A stretch of DNA of 64,000 nt from Sideroxydans sp. (GCA_028710605.1 JAQTTU010000002.1:215005-279004); one strand, 5' to 3'. Shown: positions 31,609-41,551, counted from the stretch's first letter. Notes: generated by a model not told the origin, from the sequence alone. A program made the numbers and translations.

Positions 31609-33204
31609 ATGTTATCCACAGCAAATATCACCATGCAGTTCGGCGCGAAGCCGTTGTTTGAAAACGTCTCGGTCAAGTTCGGCGACGGCAACCGTTACGG
31701 TTTGATCGGCGCGAACGGCTGCGGCAAATCCACTTTCATGAAAATCCTCGGGCGCGATCTGGAGCAGACTTCGGGCGAGGTGATGCTGGACAAGACCGAG
31801 CGTCTGGGCAAGTTGCGCCAGGATCAGTTCGCTTACGAGGATGTGCGCGTGCTGGATGTGGTGATGATGGGGCACGAGGAAATGTGGGAAGCGATGTCGG
31901 AACGCGACGCGATCTACGCCAATCCCGATGCGAGCGAAGAAGATTACATGCGCGCCGCCGATCTGGAGGCGACGTTTGCCGAATACGACGGCTACACCGC
32001 CGAAGCGCGTTCGGGCGAGTTGTTGCTGGGGCTGGGCATCGCCATCGAATTGCATCAGGGCAACATGAGCGCCGTGGCACCCGGTTTCAAGCTGCGCGTG
32101 CTTCTGGCGCAGGCGCTGTTTTCCAACCCGGACATTCTGCTGCTGGACGAGCCGACCAACAACCTCGACATCAACACCATCCGTTGGCTGGAAGACATCC
32201 TCAACGCGCGCAATTCGACCATGGTCATCATCTCGCACGACCGCCACTTTTTGAACAGCGTGTGCACGCACATGGCCGATCTGGACTACGGCAAGATCAC
32301 CGTGTATCCGGGCAACTACAACGATTACATGCTGGCCTCGACGCAGGTGCGCGAGCAGCAGGCCGCCGACAACGCCAAGGCCAAAGAGAAAGTGGCCGAA
32401 CTGAAGGCGTTCGTGGCGCGCTTCTCGGCCAACGCGTCCAAGGCCAAACAAGCCACCTCGCGCGCGCGCCAAATCGACAAGATCAAGATCGAGGATTTCA
32501 AACCGTCCAGCCGTCAGTATCCGTTCATCCGCTTCGACTACGACGAGCGCGACAAGCTGCACCGCGTCGCGGTGGAAGTGGAGAAGATGGCAAAAGGGTA
32601 CGACCGCATGCTGTTCTCCAACGTGAATTTCCGCATCGACGCGGGCGAGAAAGTCGCCATCATCGGCCCCAACGGTATCGGTAAAACCACGCTGTTGCGC
32701 TGTCTGGCGGGCGATCTGGCACCCGACACCGGCACGATCAAGTGGGCGGAAAAAGCCAAGCTCGGCTATTACGCGCAGGATCACGCCGCCGATTTCGCCG
32801 AGCCGAAGTCGATGATGGAGTGGATGACCGACTGGCGCGGCCCCAACGACGATGACCAGGTGGTGCGCGGCACGCTGGGGCGTTTGCTGTTCTCCGGCGA
32901 CGACGTGAAGAAAATGGTGAAGGTGCTGTCCGGCGGCGAGAAAGGCCGCATGTTGTTCGGCAAGCTGATGCTGGCCAGACCCAACGTGCTGCTGATGGAC
33001 GAGCCGACCAACCACATGGACATGGAAGCCATCGAATCGCTGAACACCGCGCTCGATTTGTTCAAGGGCACGCTGATTTTCGTCAGCCACGACCGCGAAT
33101 TCGTGTCGTCGCTGGCCACGCGCATCATCGAAATCTCGGCCAAGGGCGTGAACGATTACCACGGCACGTATGAAGAGTTTTTGCGCGACCAGATGGTGGA
33201 TTAA
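31609..33204 (+). CDS. ABC-F family ATPase (YbiT type)
   Basis: A 531-residue soluble protein with two ABC domains and no membrane part, as in ribosome-associated ABC-F proteins. Walker A motifs are GANGCGKST (34-42) and GPNGIGKTT (about 353). Walker B motifs are [11 protein letters not shown] and [11 protein letters not shown]. The second signature is LSGGEKGR. The first is the diverged VAPGFKLR characteristic of the YbiT subfamily. The linker (about 240-300) is charged and helical. It probably acts on translation. It stands alone, between the orphan antitoxin and a family D repeat. Confidence 0.93.
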   Translation: MLSTANITMQFGAKPLFENVSVKFGDGNRYGLIGANGCGKSTFMKILGRDLEQTSGEVMLDKTERLGKLRQDQFAYEDVRVLDVVMMGHEEMWEAMSERDAIYANPDASEEDYMRAADLEATFAEYDGYTAEARSGELLLGLGIAIELHQGNMSAVAPGFKLRVLLAQALFSNPDILLLDEPTNNLDINTIRWLEDILNARNSTMVIISHDRHFLNSVCTHMADLDYGKITVYPGNYNDYMLASTQVREQQAADNAKAKEKVAELKAFVARFSANASKAKQATSRARQIDKIKIEDFKPSSRQYPFIRFDYDERDKLHRVAVEVEKMAKGYDRMLFSNVNFRIDAGEKVAIIGPNGIGKTTLLRCLAGDLAPDTGTIKWAEKAKLGYYAQDHAADFAEPKSMMEWMTDWRGPNDDDQVVRGTLGRLLFSGDDVKKMVKVLSGGEKGRMLFGKLMLARPNVLLMDEPTNHMDMEAIESLNTALDLFKGTLIFVSHDREFVSSLATRIIEISAKGVNDYHGTYEEFLRDQMVD

Positions 33205-33216
33205 CTGCAAAAAGCC

Positions 33217-33346
33217 GCCCGCAGATTACGCAGATTAAACAGATTAAAACCAGAACTACAAACCAGAAAAACACGTAACAAGCTGGTTTCATCCAATTGG
33301 GCAATCCGGGTTTTAATCTGCGTGAATCTGTGTAATCTGCGGGCAA
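33217..33346. repeat. Family D inverted repeat
   Basis: Left arm GCCCGCAGATTACGCAGATT and right arm ending CTGTGTAATCTGCGGGC. It fills the gap between the ABC-F gene and murI. Confidence 0.85.
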
Positions 33347-33360
33347 AAGGGTTTTGACTT

Positions 33361-34155
33361 ATGGGCAGCTCAATCGGCGTTTTTGATTCCGGCGTAGGCG
33401 GTCTTTCCGTCTTGCACCACATTCGCCAAACCCTGCCGCACGAACGCCTGATCTACGTGGCCGATTCCGCACACGTACCCTACGGCGACAAGACTCCCGC
33501 CTACATCGAGCAACGCTCGCACACCCTCACGCAGTTTCTGCTCGAACAAGGCGCTTCCGCCATTGTCATCGCCTGCAACACCGCCACCGCCGCCGCCGTG
33601 CACAGTTTGCGCGAAAAATTTTCGCTGCCCATCGTCGGTATGGAACCGGCGGTGAAACCTGCGGTTGCAGCAACGAAGAGCGGCGTGGTCGGTGTGCTGG
33701 CGACGGTGGGCACGCTGGCGAGCGCGCGCTTCGCGGCGCTGTTGGGAAAGTATGCGGGCGAGGTGAAGATCATCACGCAAGGCTGTCCCGGTCTGGTGGA
33801 GCAGGTCGAACGCGGCGAATTGCACAGCATGAAAACGCGCCGCTTGGTAGAGCGCTACACCGCGCCGCTATTGGCGCAGGGCGCGGACACGCTGATTCTC
33901 GGCTGCACGCATTATCCGTTTCTCGCGCCGTTGATCCGCGAAGTGGCGGGCGACAACATCACGCTGGTGGATACCGGAGAGGCCGTCGCGCGTCAGTTGC
34001 AACGGCGCATGCAAACCGAATTGCCCGAACGAATTTCCGGTGATGCCTCAGCCCAATTCTTTACCAGCGGCGATGCCGCACAAGCCTCGCGCATCATGTC
34101 GGTGTTGTGGGGCGAACAAGTGATGGCGCAACAATTGCCGAGCGAGAGCTTGTAG
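33361..34155 (+). CDS. murI: Glutamate racemase
   Basis: A 264-residue enzyme that makes D-glutamate for peptidoglycan. The two catalytic cysteines are Cys72 (ACNTAT) and Cys182 (GCTHYP), and the N-terminal GVFDSGVGG is typical. The length matches the family. The start codon at 33361 is just beyond the family D repeat. A deacetylase gene begins three bases after the stop and is probably co-transcribed. Confidence 0.97.
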   Translation: MGSSIGVFDSGVGGLSVLHHIRQTLPHERLIYVADSAHVPYGDKTPAYIEQRSHTLTQFLLEQGASAIVIACNTATAAAVHSLREKFSLPIVGMEPAVKPAVAATKSGVVGVLATVGTLASARFAALLGKYAGEVKIITQGCPGLVEQVERGELHSMKTRRLVERYTAPLLAQGADTLILGCTHYPFLAPLIREVAGDNITLVDTGEAVARQLQRRMQTELPERISGDASAQFFTSGDAAQASRIMSVLWGEQVMAQQLPSESL

Positions 34156-34157
34156 CC

Positions 34158-34889
34158 ATGCGACCAATTATCCTGATGCTTGCCATGCTGCTGACTCCGC
34201 TTGCTGCGCTGGCCGCGCCGCATCCGATTGAAATTCACGACCAACTGGTGGCACAGCCGGAGCAGCCCAAGCGCATCGCGCTGACGCTGGATGCCTGCTC
34301 TGGAAAATACGACGACGATCTGATCAGTTTTTTGATCCGGCACCGGATCAAGGCAACCATCTTCGCCACCAAAAAATGGCTGGATCAAAATCCGCACGGA
34401 GTCTTTGTCATCAAGGCCAATCTCGATTTGTTCGATGTCGAGGATCACGGCGAAAAACACATTCCGGCGGTCATCGGTGCGGGCAGAAAAGTGTATGGCA
34501 TTCCCGGCGAGCCGGACGTGATCCATCTGCGGCGCGAAGTGGAAGCGGGCGCGCACGCGGTGGAACAAGCGACCGGCATCGCGCCGCGCTGGTACCGCGA
34601 TGCCACCGCCGAATACGATAGCCAGGCCATCGGCGAGATCGACAAAATGGGCTACAAGATCGCGGGATTTTCGGTGAATGCGGATGAAGGTGCCACGTTG
34701 AAGAAACTCGCCATCGAGAAAAAACTGGAGCATGTGAAAAGCGGCGATGTCATCATCGCGCACATGAACAAACCGACATCCGATACGGCGGAAGGACTTG
34801 CCGTCGGCCTGAGATATTTGCTCAAAGCGGGATTTGTTTTCGTGCGGCTGGATCAAGTTGATTTGCAGCAAATTCCCGCCAAGCCGTGA
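34158..34889 (+). CDS. Secreted polysaccharide deacetylase (NodB fold)
   Basis: A 243-residue protein. ATG 34158 gives a signal peptide (MRPIILMLAMLLTPLAALAA). The NodB-like domain has TLDAC in place of the usual TxDDG, a variant seen in one subgroup, and DHGEKH as the metal-binding HxxxH. A second conserved part is RWYRDATAEYD then VIIAHMNKP. It would remove acyl groups from a cell-wall or capsule sugar in the periplasm. It is tightly linked to murI. The substrate cannot be read from the sequence. Confidence 0.87.
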   Translation: MRPIILMLAMLLTPLAALAAPHPIEIHDQLVAQPEQPKRIALTLDACSGKYDDDLISFLIRHRIKATIFATKKWLDQNPHGVFVIKANLDLFDVEDHGEKHIPAVIGAGRKVYGIPGEPDVIHLRREVEAGAHAVEQATGIAPRWYRDATAEYDSQAIGEIDKMGYKIAGFSVNADEGATLKKLAIEKKLEHVKSGDVIIAHMNKPTSDTAEGLAVGLRYLLKAGFVFVRLDQVDLQQIPAKP

Positions 34890-34933
34890 ACAGCGGATTC
34901 GCGCTGAAACTATATTCTCGGCTCTTGTCTTTC

Positions 34934-35055
34934 GTAGGTCGGGCTTTAGCCCGACTTGTCGGGTTGCACCCAGAGAGTACGAGAACCCCTGCGGGGAAAC
35001 CCGACCCGCAATATTTCCACTCCGCCCTCGTGAACATGCCCGTCAATAGGCGTTC
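34934..35055. repeat. Split family C repeat and family B repeat
   Basis: GTAGGTCGGGCTTTAGCCCG starts a family C arm at 34934. Its partner arm near 34996-35007 (AAACCCGACC) is separated by an inserted hairpin. A family B core, GCCCGTCAATAGGCGTTC, is at 35038-35055. Confidence 0.75.
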
Positions 35056-35072
35056 TTCACGCGATGCCTAAT

Positions 35073-35345
35073 CTAGGGTTTCTGCTGCTCGGCATCCTGA
35101 ATTATTTTCACCAGATCTTCCGCCGATTGCGCTGCCGGTTGCGGCCCTTCGATTTTTTCCTGCACCCAATCCGCCAAAGCGCCCGCGCCCCACGACACGA
35201 CTGAAGCCAGCACGAGCACCGTGATGCCGCGCGCAAAACCTTTGGCGATGCCCTGCTCGTCCAGGTAACGGTGGATGTACCAGGCGGCGATGAAAAACAC
35301 CAGCGTGGAAATCATCAGATTCCATAAGGAAGGCATGGTCAGCAT
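35073..35345 (-). CDS. Small membrane protein, function unknown
   Basis: A 90-residue protein with two hydrophobic helices (about 8-24 and 36-56) and a charged C-terminal tail that ends in AEQQKP. No family is recognised. ATG 35345 or ATG 35336 could be the start. It stands upstream of nothing obvious on its strand, and the DUF481 gene ends about 50 nt beyond its start. Confidence 0.65.
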   Translation of the reverse strand: MLTMPSLWNLMISTLVFFIAAWYIHRYLDEQGIAKGFARGITVLVLASVVSWGAGALADWVQEKIEGPQPAAQSAEDLVKIIQDAEQQKP

Positions 35346-35396
35346 AGTGTTGTTCTCAAGTTGGCTTGGCTCGCATCATGAACTTGTTTGCGCGGG

Positions 35397-36173
35397 TCAG
35401 AAAGAAAATTCCAGCCCGGTGCTGTAAAACAAATCGCGTTTCTGCACGGTCTGCGGCGGTTTGGAATCGAAGGCGATGTCCAGACTGAGTTTGAGGTCGA
35501 GATTTTTGTCCAGCTTCACCAGTACCGAAGCTTGCTCCAACATGCGGTAGTCCGCCCTATCGGCGAACGCGGGTTGATAGTAGGTGGTACTGTACAAGCG
35601 CACCTGTTCGTTCAGTTGGCGCTTCAGTACCAGATAGCTATTGGCGCGCCACAGTCTGGCTTCGAGCGGGTCGCTGGTGCCCAGTTTGCCGCTCAGCGTT
35701 TCCCGTTCGTGAAAAGCGCCGAGGCCGAGATAGCCTGCGGATTTCTGGTTCTGCTCGAACAGCACCAGGCGCGCGCCGCCGCCCAGCAAGGTGCGCTGCG
35801 TCAAGCGCGAAAACGGATCGCGTCCCACTTGCCCGAAACCTTCCGCCGCCCACTCCGCGTCGAGCGCGGTGCGATGGCGAAAATGCGCGAACGCGCGGTC
35901 GGTATCCACCACGCCCCGGCTCTTGCCGTAGGCATATTGCATTTGCAGAAATTCGGTATGGTTATCGTGTTGCCACAAGCTCAGCAGGTCGGCTTTGTTG
36001 GCGGATTTTTCCGCGTTGCCGCTTGTGCCGTTGACCAGAAAGTCCAGCGTGGTGTGCATGCCTTCCGAGGGCTGGCCGATGATGGCTTGTTCCACATTGA
36101 CGATGGCTTGGACGGGGGAAGAGAGCAGGGCGAACGGGAAAAAAATAAGCGGGAGAATTGCGGGAGATTTCAA
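35397..36173 (-). CDS. DUF481 outer-membrane beta-barrel-like protein
   Basis: A 258-residue exported protein with a signal peptide (about 1-23, ending PVQA) and alternating beta strands over its whole length, ending in aromatic GLEFSF as outer-membrane proteins do. The pattern matches DUF481 (YdiY-like) proteins. The start would be TTG 36173 after an AAAGG ribosome site. Function unknown, probably outer-membrane. Confidence 0.75.
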   Translation of the reverse strand: MKSPAILPLIFFPFALLSSPVQAIVNVEQAIIGQPSEGMHTTLDFLVNGTSGNAEKSANKADLLSLWQHDNHTEFLQMQYAYGKSRGVVDTDRAFAHFRHRTALDAEWAAEGFGQVGRDPFSRLTQRTLLGGGARLVLFEQNQKSAGYLGLGAFHERETLSGKLGTSDPLEARLWRANSYLVLKRQLNEQVRLYSTTYYQPAFADRADYRMLEQASVLVKLDKNLDLKLSLDIAFDSKPPQTVQKRDLFYSTGLEFSF

Positions 36174-36221
36174 GGATTAGCCTTTCTGAATTAATGCGGA
36201 AAACGATGGGTATTGTAATTG

Positions 36222-36283
36222 TTAGGTGCGAATTCATTCGTACATCGCAACAATAATTCGTGCGAATGAATTCGCACCTACAA
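36222..36283. repeat. REP pair (family F variant)
   Basis: TTAGGTGCGAATTCATTCGT and the opposed GTGCGAATGAATTCGCACCT, like the doublet at 28101. Confidence 0.85.
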
Positions 36284-36299
36284 ATACCCCGACTGAAAA

Positions 36300-37862
36300 T
36301 TACTCCGGCAACTTCATGCCGTTGTCGCGCACTACCTTGCAACAGGCGGCGACCACTGCCGCATCAAATTGCTGGCCGCTACCCCGCCCGATTTCGGCGA
36401 GAGCGGCTTCCATGCCCAAGCCGGGCCGGTAGGGGCGGTGCGACGACATCGCTTCGACCACGTCGGCCACGGCGAGGATGCGCGCTTCCGGCAAAATATC
36501 ACCGTCTTTCAGCCCTTGCGGATAGCCCGAACCGTCCAGCCGCTCATGGTGTTGCAGCACCATCTGCGCGATCGGCCACGGGAATTTGATGTCTTTCAGA
36601 ATATCGAATCCGGCTTGCGCATGAGTTTTGATATAGCGGAATTCGATGGCGTTCAGCTTGCCCGGCTTGCTCAATATTTCCGCCGGAATCTGGATTTTTC
36701 CCAAATCATGCACCACTCCGGCCAGGTAAATGGCATGCACTTGTTCTTCGGGCAGGCTCATCTGTTTGGCGATGGCCGCCGCCAGTGCGGCCACCCGGAC
36801 TTGATGTCCCGAGGTATAGGGATCGCGCACTTCCACGATGCTGGAAATCGCTTTCACCGTGTCTTCCAGGCTGTCTCGCATTTGTGCGAGATGCTGCTGG
36901 TTTTGTTCCAGAGCATTGATAAGGGCAGCCTCAGTTTGCTTGCGTTGCGTGATGTCGCGCGCGATGCCGCTGGCAAACCACTTGCCGTCGATCTGCATGG
37001 CGGACAAGGAAAGTTCGATGGGGAATTCGTTCCCGTTCTTGTGCCGGGCGATCAGCTCGGAAGTCTTGTTCACCGCCGCGCCTTCGCCGCTGGCGGCGAA
37101 ATGCGCCATGCCCGAACGCGCCTGCTCGCGGAAACGTTGGGGCACAAGAAAATCATGCAGCACTTGTCCCAGCGCCTCGTCCCGGGTATAGCCGAAAATG
37201 GTTTCGGCGGCGTGATTCCACGTGGTGATCGCGCCGCTTTCGGCCTCAAGCATAATGATCGCATCGCGCGCCGTTTCCGTGGCCACGCGCAGGCGTTCCT
37301 CGCTTTCGAGCAACTGCTGGTTCAGGCGCATGGCGCTGATGTCGGTGAGCGCGATTTGAAATTCCTGCGCATGGCCGTCCGCCTTGGAATTCAGGCAGTC
37401 GAGATGGGCGAAAAACTGGGCGTTGTCGCCGCGTTGCAATGCCAGCTCTATTCCCTGCTGCACGGGTTGTTTCAGCGCGCCGACAAAGAAAATATGCCAG
37501 CGGTCGCGGTCGGAAGGGCTGACCAAAAAATCGAAACGGTGCTGCAACAATTTGCCGCGCTCGCGCCCGAGCAGCGTGCAAGCGGTGAGATTGATTGCGG
37601 CAATCTGCCCGGCGCGCGAGAGGGTGATGTAACCCACCGGCGCAAATTCATACAAGCCGACATAGCGGTCGCGCGACTCTTCCAATGCGGTCTGCGTTTC
37701 CCGCAAGTGCTCGTTCTGCATCTCCAGTTCGATCTGGTGCACTTGCAGTTCGTGCAATAACGTTTCGGAGGATTGGGCGTGGGCATTGGTTGAAGGCGCG
37801 CGACCGAGTCGCGCCTCGGCTTGGGCGCGCAGGAAGTTCGGGTTGTCGGGCTTTTTGTTCAT
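36300..37862 (-). CDS. PAS-PAS-HD-GYP c-di-GMP phosphodiesterase
   Basis: A 520-residue soluble protein. Two PAS domains (about 65-180 and 190-305) and a coiled coil (about 308-335) precede an HD-GYP domain with His385-Asp386 (VVHDLGKI), HHE at 438-440, GYP at 446-448 and the RPYRPGL end. It should open cyclic di-GMP in response to a PAS ligand or redox signal. REP pairs flank the gene on both sides. A regulatory partner is not adjacent. Confidence 0.93.
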   Translation of the reverse strand: MNKKPDNPNFLRAQAEARLGRAPSTNAHAQSSETLLHELQVHQIELEMQNEHLRETQTALEESRDRYVGLYEFAPVGYITLSRAGQIAAINLTACTLLGRERGKLLQHRFDFLVSPSDRDRWHIFFVGALKQPVQQGIELALQRGDNAQFFAHLDCLNSKADGHAQEFQIALTDISAMRLNQQLLESEERLRVATETARDAIIMLEAESGAITTWNHAAETIFGYTRDEALGQVLHDFLVPQRFREQARSGMAHFAASGEGAAVNKTSELIARHKNGNEFPIELSLSAMQIDGKWFASGIARDITQRKQTEAALINALEQNQQHLAQMRDSLEDTVKAISSIVEVRDPYTSGHQVRVAALAAAIAKQMSLPEEQVHAIYLAGVVHDLGKIQIPAEILSKPGKLNAIEFRYIKTHAQAGFDILKDIKFPWPIAQMVLQHHERLDGSGYPQGLKDGDILPEARILAVADVVEAMSSHRPYRPGLGMEAALAEIGRGSGQQFDAAVVAACCKVVRDNGMKLPE

Positions 37863-37873
37863 AGTGCATCCCG

Positions 37874-38020
37874 TGTAGGGGCGAATTCATTCGCCCGTTT
37901 TTGAATTTATTTCAAATGGCGCAAAACCCGGGCGAATGAATTCGCCCCTACATTGGGTGGCAGTGATTTTGTAGATACGAATTCATTCGACCGAATTTTG
38001 GCGAATATCCGCACTTACAA
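37874..38020. repeat. REP copies on the 3' side of the RAYT gene
   Basis: An opposed pair, GTAGGGGCGAATTCATTCGC (37874) and CGAATGAATTCGCCCCTAC (ends 37951), then a diverged pair, GTAGATACGAATTCATTCGA (37971) and TTGGCGAATATCCGCACTTA (ends 38020). The last half contains the stop codon of the RAYT gene. Confidence 0.85.
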
Positions 38021-38467
38021 CCACACCGCATCCCACAACGGATAATCGCCGATATGCGCCACCAATCCGACGCGTAACGGGTTGGCGACAATGTATCGCG
38101 CCACCCCTTGCAAATCTTCGTCATCGCGCAGCGCGTGGTCGTGAAACGATTTTTGCCACAACGTTCCTCGCCGGACAAGATGTTTATTTGCCCGCTGCGC
38201 CGAACGCGCTTTGAAGCGTTTCATGGTTGCTGGCAAATCCAGAGATTCACCCAATTGGAACAGCCAATGAACGTGGTCAGGCATGACGACCCAAGCCAAT
38301 GAGGACACCACGCCATCATCATGCAGCGCGCGCATTTCGGCCACCACACAACGGCCACAGCGGAAGTCGGCAAAATATCGGCGCTCGCGTTCGTCCAAAA
38401 CCGTGGTGACGAAATAAGCGCGGTGCGGTTCGCTGTAACGGCCTTTGCGCAGGTTGTCGTAGGTCAT
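38015..38467 (-). CDS. REP-associated tyrosine transposase (RAYT, Y1 family)
   Basis: A 150-residue Y1-type transposase. It has the HUH-like motif in VVMPDHVHWLFQLG, the basic segment RFKARSAQRANKH, and the helix with a catalytic tyrosine in VARYIVANPLR. RAYTs are single-copy transposases linked to the spread of REP sequences. Opposed REPs lie on both sides (37874-38020 and 38491-38613), the expected REP-RAYT arrangement. The length is at the short end for the family but the motifs are intact. Confidence 0.9.
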   Translation of the reverse strand: MTYDNLRKGRYSEPHRAYFVTTVLDERERRYFADFRCGRCVVAEMRALHDDGVVSSLAWVVMPDHVHWLFQLGESLDLPATMKRFKARSAQRANKHLVRRGTLWQKSFHDHALRDDEDLQGVARYIVANPLRVGLVAHIGDYPLWDAVWL

Positions 38468-38490
38468 GTTCGTTTTGCTTTGTCATTATT

Positions 38491-38613
38491 GGGCGAATGA
38501 ATTCGCCCCTACAAAAACATATTCCATCCGTCCGGTTTTCGCCAATTTGGGCGAATAAATTCGCCCCTACAAAAACCCTTGCCGCCCGATGTAGGGGCGA
38601 ATTTATTCGCCCG
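38491..38613. repeat. Three REP copies on the 5' side of the RAYT gene
   Basis: GGGCGAATGAATTCGCCCCT (38491), GGGCGAATAAATTCGCCCCT (38549) and the inverted GTAGGGGCGAATTTATTCGC (38591). The last copy supplies the stop codon of the CheB-CheR gene. Copies differ at the centre (GAATTC or AAATTT). Confidence 0.88.
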
Positions 38614-41551
38614 TTCTTAACGTCACGTCCTCTATCGCCAGCAAAATCAATTCCGCTCTGCCGCTGATTTTACGCGCGTTGAGCAGCATTTTGCGTTGGC
38701 CGATGGCGGGGAAGTCGTGCTCGACTGCGAAGCCGTCGAACACTTTGTCGCGCGGCAAGATGGTTTCCAGCAGTTCGCGCAATTTGGGAATGTTCCACTG
38801 GCGCTGGCCCAGTTCAAAAATATGCCGCCCGACCGTGTCTTGTTCCGCGACCTGAAATTTTTGGTAAAACGAGCGGCTGGCGGAAACGACTTTCAGCGAG
38901 GCATCCAGCACCAGCAGCGGTTCGCGCACGGTGTCCACGATGCTTTCGGCATAGTCGCGCGCTTCCAGCACGGCGGCTTCGGCCTGCACGCGTTTGCTGA
39001 TGTCGGTGAAGGTCAGCACCACGCCGTCGATCACGTTGTCCAGCGTGCGGTAAGGCTGGATGCGGGTCAGGTACCAGTCGCCGCCCAAGGTGCGCATTTC
39101 GCGTTCGCGCGGCACGAGCGAATCGAGCACGGCTTGCGCGTCGGCCAGCAAGTCGTCGCCTTCGATATTGGATTTGATGTCGCCCAGCGGTCTGCCCACG
39201 TCGGAGGCGACCAAGCGATAAACGCGGGTCGCTTCGCGCGTGAAGCGTTTGATGTTCAGTGCGTCGTTGAGGAAAATGGTGCCGACGTTGATGTTGTCGA
39301 GCAAATTCTTCATGTCGTTCTGCATGCCCGCCAGCTGTTCGATTTTGTTCTGCAATTCGGCGTTCACCGTCACCAGTTCTTCGTTCACCGATTGCAGTTC
39401 TTCCTTGGAAGTTTCCAGCTCTTCGTTGGTCGATTGCAGCTCTTCGTTGGTGGATTGCATTTCCTCGTTGGTGGACTTTAGCTCCTCGTTGGAGGCCTGC
39501 TGTTCCTCGATGGTGGCGTGCAGGTTTTCCTTGGTGTAAGCCAGCTCGTGTTCCAGTTCTTCGATGCGCTGCACTTCGCGCGTGGTGGCGGCGCGTTTGC
39601 CACGCGGCGGTTTGGCTGAACCGGCTTCGTCTTTTTCGATCTTTGCGCCCTGCCCGTCCTGAAAACTTACCAGCAACAGTCCTTGCCCGGCATCGGCAAA
39701 CGGCAAGGGGCGCACGCTGAAACTCACGCTGTGAAAGTCGCCGCCGCTGCCGAAGGAAGCCTCGCGGTTCAACGTGGGTTCGCTGTTCCCGGCGGCTTTT
39801 TGCATGGCGTTGCGCAATTCCATTTGCAGCCCTTCGCGTGCCATTTCGACCACGTTGAGGCTGGCTTGTCCCGGCGCGGGGCGCAAATATTTTCCGGTGT
39901 CGCCATGCACGAAAAGAATGTCGCCTTTCAGGTTGGTGACCACCGAAGCCGGAGCGTAAGACAGCAGCAGCGCGCGCCGGGTCAATTCGGCGAAATCGGT
40001 TTCCTTGATCTTGCTTATCACTTCGTCCGCACCTTTCGTGTTGTTGCTCTTTGTCCATGACAGTCCGCCGGACATCACCGCGCGGCGCGATGCGACCGAG
40101 GGAACCGTTTGATAAAACTTCCATTTGCGGTTGAGCGGCGCGAACAGTTCGACGTGGTTGCCCGTGCTCTCCGACGGCGACAGGAACAACACGCCGCCCG
40201 GTTTCAACGCGTAATGAAAAGCCGGGATGACGCGGTTTTGCAACTCCGGTTCCAGATAGATCATCAGGTTGCGGCAACTGAGCAAATCCAGCTTGGTGAA
40301 GGGCGGGTCTTTGATGACATTCTGGATGGCGAACACCACCATCTCGCGGATTTCCTTCTTTACGCGGTAACCCGCATCGTCCTTGACGAAGAAACGGCGC
40401 AGCCGTTCCGGCGTGACATCCTGCGCGATATTCGGCGGATAGATTCCGGCGCGCGCGGCGGCGATGGCATCGTCGTCCAGGTCGGTGCTGTAGATTTGCG
40501 TTTTGAATTCCTGATGCGTTTCGTCCATGAACTCGCGCAGCAGCATGGCGATGGAATACGCCTCCTCGCCCGTGGCGCAGCCCGCCACCCACACGCGAAA
40601 CACATAATCCTCCGGCTTGTCCTTGAACAGCAGCGGAAGAATGTCCTGCTTCAACACGATGAACGCTTCGGGGTCGCGGAAAAAGCTGGTGACGTTGATG
40701 AGCAATTCCTTGAACAACAGCTGCACTTCCGCCGCATGTTCTTTCAGATAACGCGCGTAAATTTCAGTGTCTTCGATGTTGTGCTGCGACATGCGCCGCT
40801 CGATGCGGCGGCCTATGGTGGATTTTTTGTACAGCGAAAAATCGTGGCCGGTACCGGTGCGCAGCAGCATCAAAATGCGGCTCATGCCGTTGCCGTTGGT
40901 CGGCGCGGACAGCGGCTGTTCCTGCTGCACGCTGAGACGGTGCGCCGTGCTCATCAGCTGTTGCGGCATCTTGTCCACCGGCAACACGAAGCTGGCGTAA
41001 CCCGCCTGAATCGCGCTGCTCGGCATGCCGTCGTATTTCGCCGTCACCGGGTCTTGCACCAGCGTGATACCGCCCGCACCCTGAATGGCGCGCAAGCCCA
41101 GCGTGCCGTCCGTGCCCGTGCCGGAGAGAATGATGCCGACGGCGTTTTCGCCCTGATCCTCGGCCAGCGAACGCAGAAAAGAGTCGATCACCATGCGCTG
41201 GCCGCGCGGCAGTTCCGGCGCATTCAGTTGCAGCGTGCCGTGAAAAATCGCCATCTCGCGGTTGGGCGGCAGCACATACACGCAGTCGGACAACACCTTC
41301 ATTTGATCCTGCGCTTCCACTACCGGCATGGTCGTGGCGCGCTGCAAAATTTCGGTGAGCATGCTGTCGTGATCGGGATCCAGATGCGACACCAGCACAA
41401 ACGCCATGCCGCTATCGGGCGGCACGTTGCGGAAAAATTGCTCGAACGCCTCCAGCCCGCCGGCGGATGCGCCTATGCCGACGATGTTGAAAGCGGAAGC
41501 CGCTTCTTTGGTGGCGGATTTGGACTTCTTGACGTTTGCGCTGTTAACCAC
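38603..41551 (-). CDS. CheB-CheR-PAS fusion chemosensory-type protein
   Basis: A 982-residue protein. The CheB methylesterase part (22-200) keeps the catalytic Ser29 (GIGASAGG), His56 and Asp148 (GTGTDG). The CheR methyltransferase part (about 225-480) has VAGCATGEEA at 322-331. Then come a PAS-like region (520-640), a long coiled coil (665-750, repeats of NEEL and STNEE) and two PAS domains (750-860 and 870-980). There is no histidine kinase or receiver. It begins at GTG 41551 with AAAGGGGA upstream. The protein stops right after the last PAS strand (LLAIEDVTLRTGE), where a REP copy provides TAA. Confidence 0.93.
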   Translation of the reverse strand: MVNSANVKKSKSATKEAASAFNIVGIGASAGGLEAFEQFFRNVPPDSGMAFVLVSHLDPDHDSMLTEILQRATTMPVVEAQDQMKVLSDCVYVLPPNREMAIFHGTLQLNAPELPRGQRMVIDSFLRSLAEDQGENAVGIILSGTGTDGTLGLRAIQGAGGITLVQDPVTAKYDGMPSSAIQAGYASFVLPVDKMPQQLMSTAHRLSVQQEQPLSAPTNGNGMSRILMLLRTGTGHDFSLYKKSTIGRRIERRMSQHNIEDTEIYARYLKEHAAEVQLLFKELLINVTSFFRDPEAFIVLKQDILPLLFKDKPEDYVFRVWVAGCATGEEAYSIAMLLREFMDETHQEFKTQIYSTDLDDDAIAAARAGIYPPNIAQDVTPERLRRFFVKDDAGYRVKKEIREMVVFAIQNVIKDPPFTKLDLLSCRNLMIYLEPELQNRVIPAFHYALKPGGVLFLSPSESTGNHVELFAPLNRKWKFYQTVPSVASRRAVMSGGLSWTKSNNTKGADEVISKIKETDFAELTRRALLLSYAPASVVTNLKGDILFVHGDTGKYLRPAPGQASLNVVEMAREGLQMELRNAMQKAAGNSEPTLNREASFGSGGDFHSVSFSVRPLPFADAGQGLLLVSFQDGQGAKIEKDEAGSAKPPRGKRAATTREVQRIEELEHELAYTKENLHATIEEQQASNEELKSTNEEMQSTNEELQSTNEELETSKEELQSVNEELVTVNAELQNKIEQLAGMQNDMKNLLDNINVGTIFLNDALNIKRFTREATRVYRLVASDVGRPLGDIKSNIEGDDLLADAQAVLDSLVPREREMRTLGGDWYLTRIQPYRTLDNVIDGVVLTFTDISKRVQAEAAVLEARDYAESIVDTVREPLLVLDASLKVVSASRSFYQKFQVAEQDTVGRHIFELGQRQWNIPKLRELLETILPRDKVFDGFAVEHDFPAIGQRKMLLNARKISGRAELILLAIEDVTLRTGE

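Noticed and set aside
37874..38613. Repeats around the RAYT gene as a CRISPR array
   Set aside because: The copies are inverted pairs with irregular spacing, not direct repeats with uniform spacers, and no cas genes are present.
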